From: Lottia gigantea
Lineage: Eukaryota > Mollusca > Gastropoda > Lottiidae
Direction of reading: 5' to 3'
DNA: 64,000 nucleotides
NCBI RefSeq assembly: GCF_000327385.1
Contig: NW_008709110.1
Coordinates: forward strand, 843,625 to 907,624
The position numbers and the translations under genes are program-made. The notes below the pieces were generated by a model. It was not told where the DNA came from, did no database searches, and saw nothing but the letters and a program-made list of their open reading frames with translations. Positions 62,401 through 64,000 of the stretch are shown here, piece after piece (position 1 is the stretch's first letter; the number at the start of each line of letters is the position of its first letter).

Positions 62401-62801
62401 CAGAATCATCAAGAGTTAAGTGCCCATTTTAAAATGCCATAAAAGTAATGAGAAATCAAGCATTTAAAATTCACAGTCAAGAGTAAATGCGGCTTTGAGA
62501 ATATTTATGATTCTTCTTCAAAATGCTAATCAAATTTACAGTTAAAAGCAAGTGAAAATTGATCAACAGTAAAATGTGCTAATTACTAATAGCCAGAGGA
62601 TACAGATAGTGCATTCATTACTGAATGTTGTCATTAAGAAATATTGGAAACGAGCAATAAGAAATGGCATTCAGAGCAAATTTGTTGAAAACATCAATAA
62701 GTTTTTATTATCTGAATTAAGTTAGTTGTATAAAAATAGCATGCCACCCAATAATATACCTCGCCGTCCAGGTAGAAGATACCCCTGTGTATACATGGAA
62801 T
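39365..62801 (-). CDS. Cav2: voltage-gated calcium channel alpha1 subunit, Cav2 type (3' part; 5' end outside window)
   Basis: Exons from the II-III linker to the stop: 62760-62801 and 62238-62285 (cassettes), 61162-61300, 60639-60828, 60400-60506, 60083-60106 and 59738-59752 (micro), 58818-58914, 58321-58481, 57907-58050, 56879-57080, 56326-56490, 55304-55414 or 54818-54952, 53892-53975, 53387-53503, 53119-53184, 52805-52896, 52429-52594, 52131-52258, 51558-51654, 51216-51321, 50711-50815, 50395-50504, three microexons, 44326-44444, 43958-44048, 43122-43199, 40471-40762, 39365-40284. All phases agree. Pore motifs TGEGW (III) and TGESW (IV) give the glutamates of a calcium filter. [18 protein letters not shown] is the Cav2-type IQ region, and the end is DDDEEDWC, the PDZ-binding tail of presynaptic Cav2 channels. 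By family: the neuronal channel that triggers transmitter release. Domains I-II lie beyond 64000. Confidence 0.93.
42436..42600. repeat. AT-rich microsatellite (AATAATGAT type)
   Basis: A run of AATAATGATAATAATAATAC-like units in the Cav2 intron between the 43122 and 40471 exons. No coding meaning. Confidence 0.8.
45876..45902 (-). CDS. Cav2: Cav2 C-terminal microexon (27 nt, THDDDDWPQ)
   Basis: Acceptor atgtcacag, donor gtaaca, phase 0 to 0. It encodes nine residues with four consecutive Asp. It follows the two other acidic microexons and precedes the exon at 44326-44444. Confidence 0.5.
47440..47457 (-). CDS. Cav2: Cav2 C-terminal microexon (18 nt, DFDSEE)
   Basis: Acceptor ctctttag, donor gtaaat, phase 0 to 0. 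Another acidic six-residue insert in the same large intron. One of three such exons in a row. Confidence 0.4.
48095..49110. repeat. 23-bp tandem array in a Cav2 intron
   Basis: About 40 degenerate copies of TCTGAGCCAGTTTCATCACA plus AAA, with variants TCTGAGTCAGTTT and CCCGAGCCAG. It lies between the IEDKDE and DFDSEE microexons. Unit length is not a multiple of three and both strands hold stops, so it is not coding. Confidence 0.85.
49352..49369 (-). CDS. Cav2: Cav2 C-terminal microexon (18 nt, IEDKDE)
   Basis: Acceptor cctttacag, donor gtaatt, phase 0 to 0, lying between the IQ exon and the 44326 exon. Acidic insert of six residues. The frame is kept whether or not it is used. Confidence 0.45.
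50395..51654 (-). CDS. Cav2: Cav2 exons: proximal C-terminus with IQ region
   Basis: Four exons: 51558-51654 ([20 protein letters not shown]), 51216-51321 ([19 protein letters not shown]), 50711-50815 (a Lys/Asp-rich piece, then [15 protein letters not shown]) and 50395-50504 ([20 protein letters not shown]). The last is the calmodulin-binding IQ region with the VGKIYA signature of Cav2. Confidence 0.92.
51853..52030. repeat. 43-bp tandem array, about four units
   Basis: Units of 43 bp starting CACGAGTAACAACATATATA and ending TTTTTATTTA, almost identical, in the Cav2 intron between the 52131 and 51558 exons. Confidence 0.85.
52131..53975 (-). CDS. Cav2: Cav2 exons: domain IV S3 to S6
   Basis: Six exons: S3 ([20 protein letters not shown]), S4 ([20 protein letters not shown]), S5 ([20 protein letters not shown]), the loop (52805-52896), the pore and first part of S6 ([11 protein letters not shown], then [13 protein letters not shown]), and S6 end plus proximal C-terminus ([20 protein letters not shown]). 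The junctions between segments follow the usual calcium-channel exon pattern. Confidence 0.93.
54818..54952 (-). CDS. Cav2: Cav2 IV S2 exon, version 2 (candidate mutually exclusive)
   Basis: 45 codons, phase 0 to 0, acceptor ttttcag after a good pyrimidine tract. It encodes a second S2-like segment: [23 protein letters not shown] in two adjoining pieces, with an acidic residue in VIEF. The donor gttcgc is non-consensus. Either version joins in frame between the S1 and S3 exons, while using both would add a surplus helix, so mutual exclusion is inferred. It could alternatively be a decaying duplicate. Confidence 0.6.
55304..55414 (-). CDS. Cav2: Cav2 IV S2 exon, version 1
   Basis: 37 codons, phase 0 to 0, acceptor actatag, donor gtaaga. 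The peptide [20 protein letters not shown] continues [17 protein letters not shown], with the S2 acidic residue in TIEC. It joins directly to [12 protein letters not shown] of the next exon, matching the usual Cav2 S2-S3 sequence. Confidence 0.85.
56326..56490 (-). CDS. Cav2: Cav2 exon: III-IV linker and IV S1
   Basis: 55 codons beginning [20 protein letters not shown] and ending in S1 ([19 protein letters not shown]). The exon is phase 0 at both ends. It joins in frame to either of two downstream candidate IV S2 exons. Confidence 0.92.
56879..58914 (-). CDS. Cav2: Cav2 exons: domain III S4 to S6 and pore
   Basis: Four exons: 58818-58914 with the S4 voltage sensor ([20 protein letters not shown]), 58321-58481 with S5, 57907-58050 with the pore helix and filter ([13 protein letters not shown]), and 56879-57080 with the loop after the filter and S6 ([18 protein letters not shown]). 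The pore exon ends in an unusual donor, gtttgt. The intron after it contains a 55-bp tandem array. Confidence 0.92.
57330..57815. repeat. 55-bp tandem array, about eight to nine units
   Basis: Units of 55 bp starting AGTCAATAGATGTATGATTG and ending GCTAATAAATAA, in the Cav2 intron after the domain III pore exon. Copies differ at a few positions; decayed single pieces continue on both sides (57240-57880). Confidence 0.85.
59738..59752 (-). CDS. Cav2: Cav2 III S3-S4 microexon (15 nt)
   Basis: Acceptor aataaaag after ctttttctct, donor gtaagt, phase 2 to 2. It adds five residues (about NDELF) at the same loop as the 24-nt microexon. The consensus donor supports it; the small size leaves some doubt. 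Confidence 0.4.
60083..60106 (-). CDS. Cav2: Cav2 III S3-S4 microexon (24 nt)
   Basis: Acceptor cattgtctag, donor gtaagt, phase 2 to 2. It adds NNSDNASA between S3 and S4 of domain III. A short extracellular loop at this place is alternatively spliced in vertebrate Cav2 channels (the SFMG insert of N-type). Confidence 0.55.
60400..61300 (-). CDS. Cav2: Cav2 exons: domain III S1 to S3
   Basis: Three exons (61162-61300, 60639-60828, 60400-60506). The first holds the end of the II-III linker and [16 protein letters not shown]. The second has S1 and S2 ([50 protein letters not shown]). The third has the S2-S3 loop and S3 ([20 protein letters not shown]). This region identifies the gene as Cav2 rather than Cav1 or Cav3. 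Confidence 0.93.
62238..62285 (-). CDS. Cav2: Cav2 II-III linker cassette exon, version 2
   Basis: A 48-nt exon, phase 1 to 1, acceptor atttcag, donor gtaggg. The peptide is [16 protein letters not shown]. It is skippable without a frame change because length and phases are multiples of three. Confidence 0.6.
62760..62801 (-). CDS. Cav2: Cav2 II-III linker cassette exon, version 1
   Basis: A 42-nt exon, phase 1 to 1, acceptor ttttcag, donor gtatat. The encoded peptide is [15 protein letters not shown] when joined to a G donor base. It resembles the next small exon at its C-terminal half (LLxG-RRG), suggesting duplication and alternative use. Confidence 0.6.
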
Positions 62802-62924
62802 CTGAAAACAGTGAATGATGATGATTATTGGTCTGAGTTTAGTATAGTTATGGACTAGTTTATAATAACCATGTCTGTGTTTAAGTCTGTCATCTCATTT
62901 AATAAAAGAAAAGGGATTCTCACT

Positions 62925-63765
62925 ATAGTAAAGGGTTTCTAGCTACAGTAAAGGGATTCTAGCTACAGGAATGGTTGTGATTAAGGGTTTCTAGCTACAG
63001 TAAAGGGATTCTAGCTACAGGAATGGTTGTGATTAAGGGTTTCTAGCTACAGTAAAGGGATTCTAGCTACAGGAATGGTTGTGATTAAGGGTTTATAGCT
63101 ACAGTAAAGGGATTCTAGCTACAGGAATGGTTGTGATTAAGGGTTTCTAGCTACAGTAAAGGGATTCTAGCTACAGGAATGGTTGTGATTAAGGGTTTCT
63201 AGCTACAGTAAAGGGATTCTAGCTACAGGAATGGTTGTGATTAAGGGTTTCTAGCTACAGTAAAGGGATTCTAGCTACAGGAATGGTTGTGATTAAGGGT
63301 TTCTAGCTACAGTAAAGGGATTCTAGCTACAGGAATGGTTGTGATTAAGGGTTTCTAGCTACAGTAAAGGGATTCTAGCTACAGGAATGGTTGTGATTAA
63401 GGGTTTCTAGCTACAGTAAAGGGATTCTAGCTACAGGAATGGTTGTGATTAAGGGTTTCTAGCTACAGTAAAGGGATTCTAGCTACAGGAATGGTTGTGA
63501 TTAAGGGTTTCTAGCTACAGTAAAGGGATTCTAGCTACAGGAATGGTTGTGATTAAGGGTTTCTAGCTACAGTAAAGGGATTCTAGCTACAGGAATGGTT
63601 GTGATTAAGGGTTTCTAGCTACAGTAAAGGGATTCTAGCTACAGGAATGGTTGTGATTAAGGGTTTCTAGCTACAGTAAAGGGATTCTAGCTACAGGAAT
63701 GGTTGTGATTAAGGGTTTCTAGCTACAGTAAAGGGATTCTAGCTACAGGAATGGTTGTGATTAAG
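62925..63765. repeat. 52-bp tandem array, about 16 units
   Basis: Units of 52 bp made of two related halves (GGGTTTCTAGCTACAGTAAA and GGGATTCTAGCTACAGGAAT) plus GGTTGTGATTAA. Units are nearly identical, indicating recent expansion. It lies in the Cav2 intron upstream of the first II-III linker cassette. Confidence 0.92.
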
Positions 63766-64000
63766 CACCATATTCCTAAAAGAAGATTACTACAATCTAC
63801 AAATTTACTCCTCTTTTACAATTCACAACACTGTTTATTTCAGAGGTCTATGTCATTGAGATTCTTAAATATTAAACATTGCAATTCAAATCTTAATATT
63901 GAGCAGTGAGATTCATTTCTGAAATATCAAGCATTGAGATCCTTTTCCTGTATTTTTTTATTTGAAAGAAGAGTAAATTTGATATTATAAGGTATAACAA
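63766..64000. other. Cav2 intron, end of window
   Basis: AT-rich sequence after the 52-bp array. No exon is visible; the next upstream Cav2 exon lies beyond the window. Confidence 0.5.

Overview
The window is AT-rich, intron-rich animal DNA. A Cav2 calcium channel gene, secreted EF-hand proteins, CUB plus SUEL-like lectin proteins, LINE and MITE copies, and many minisatellites together point to a lophotrochozoan, most likely a mollusc. That assignment is an inference. No bacterial features, rRNA, tRNA or CRISPR were seen.

Layout. 1-3.1 kb: flanking DNA with one possible membrane-protein exon on the + strand. 3.1-12.2 kb (minus): a six-exon gene for a secreted protein with signal peptide, SUEL-like domain, CUB domain and basic tail; its introns hold a decayed LINE (about 5.74-9.4 kb) and a 305-bp MITE. 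13.3-17.2 kb (minus): a second, seven-exon gene of the same family with the SUEL-CUB module duplicated; the modelled exons join in frame to 569 residues. 18.6-21 kb: copies of a dispersed repeat, one split by a Harbinger-like element carrying a MADF fragment. 21.5-36 kb: three paralogous genes for small secreted four-EF-hand proteins (two minus, one plus) with matching exon lengths and intron phases. The last intron of the first holds a 3.2-kb DNA transposon with a large transposase-like ORF of a type I cannot place. A 75-bp, 25-codon minisatellite (27.6-29.35 kb) lies between the first two EF-hand genes. 39.4-62.8 kb (minus): the 3' part of a Cav2 channel alpha1 subunit, from the II-III linker through domains III and IV, the IQ region and a C-terminus ending in DWC. 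It has many candidate cassette exons, some only 15-27 nt. Large Cav2 introns carry 23-, 43-, 52- and 55-bp tandem arrays.

How the genes relate. The SUEL-CUB and EF-hand proteins all begin with predicted signal peptides and look like two local tandem-duplicated families of extracellular proteins (glycan binding and calcium binding). I saw no sign that they act together with Cav2. All exon models come from reading frame, splice-site and phase consistency by eye; no alignments or transcripts were available.
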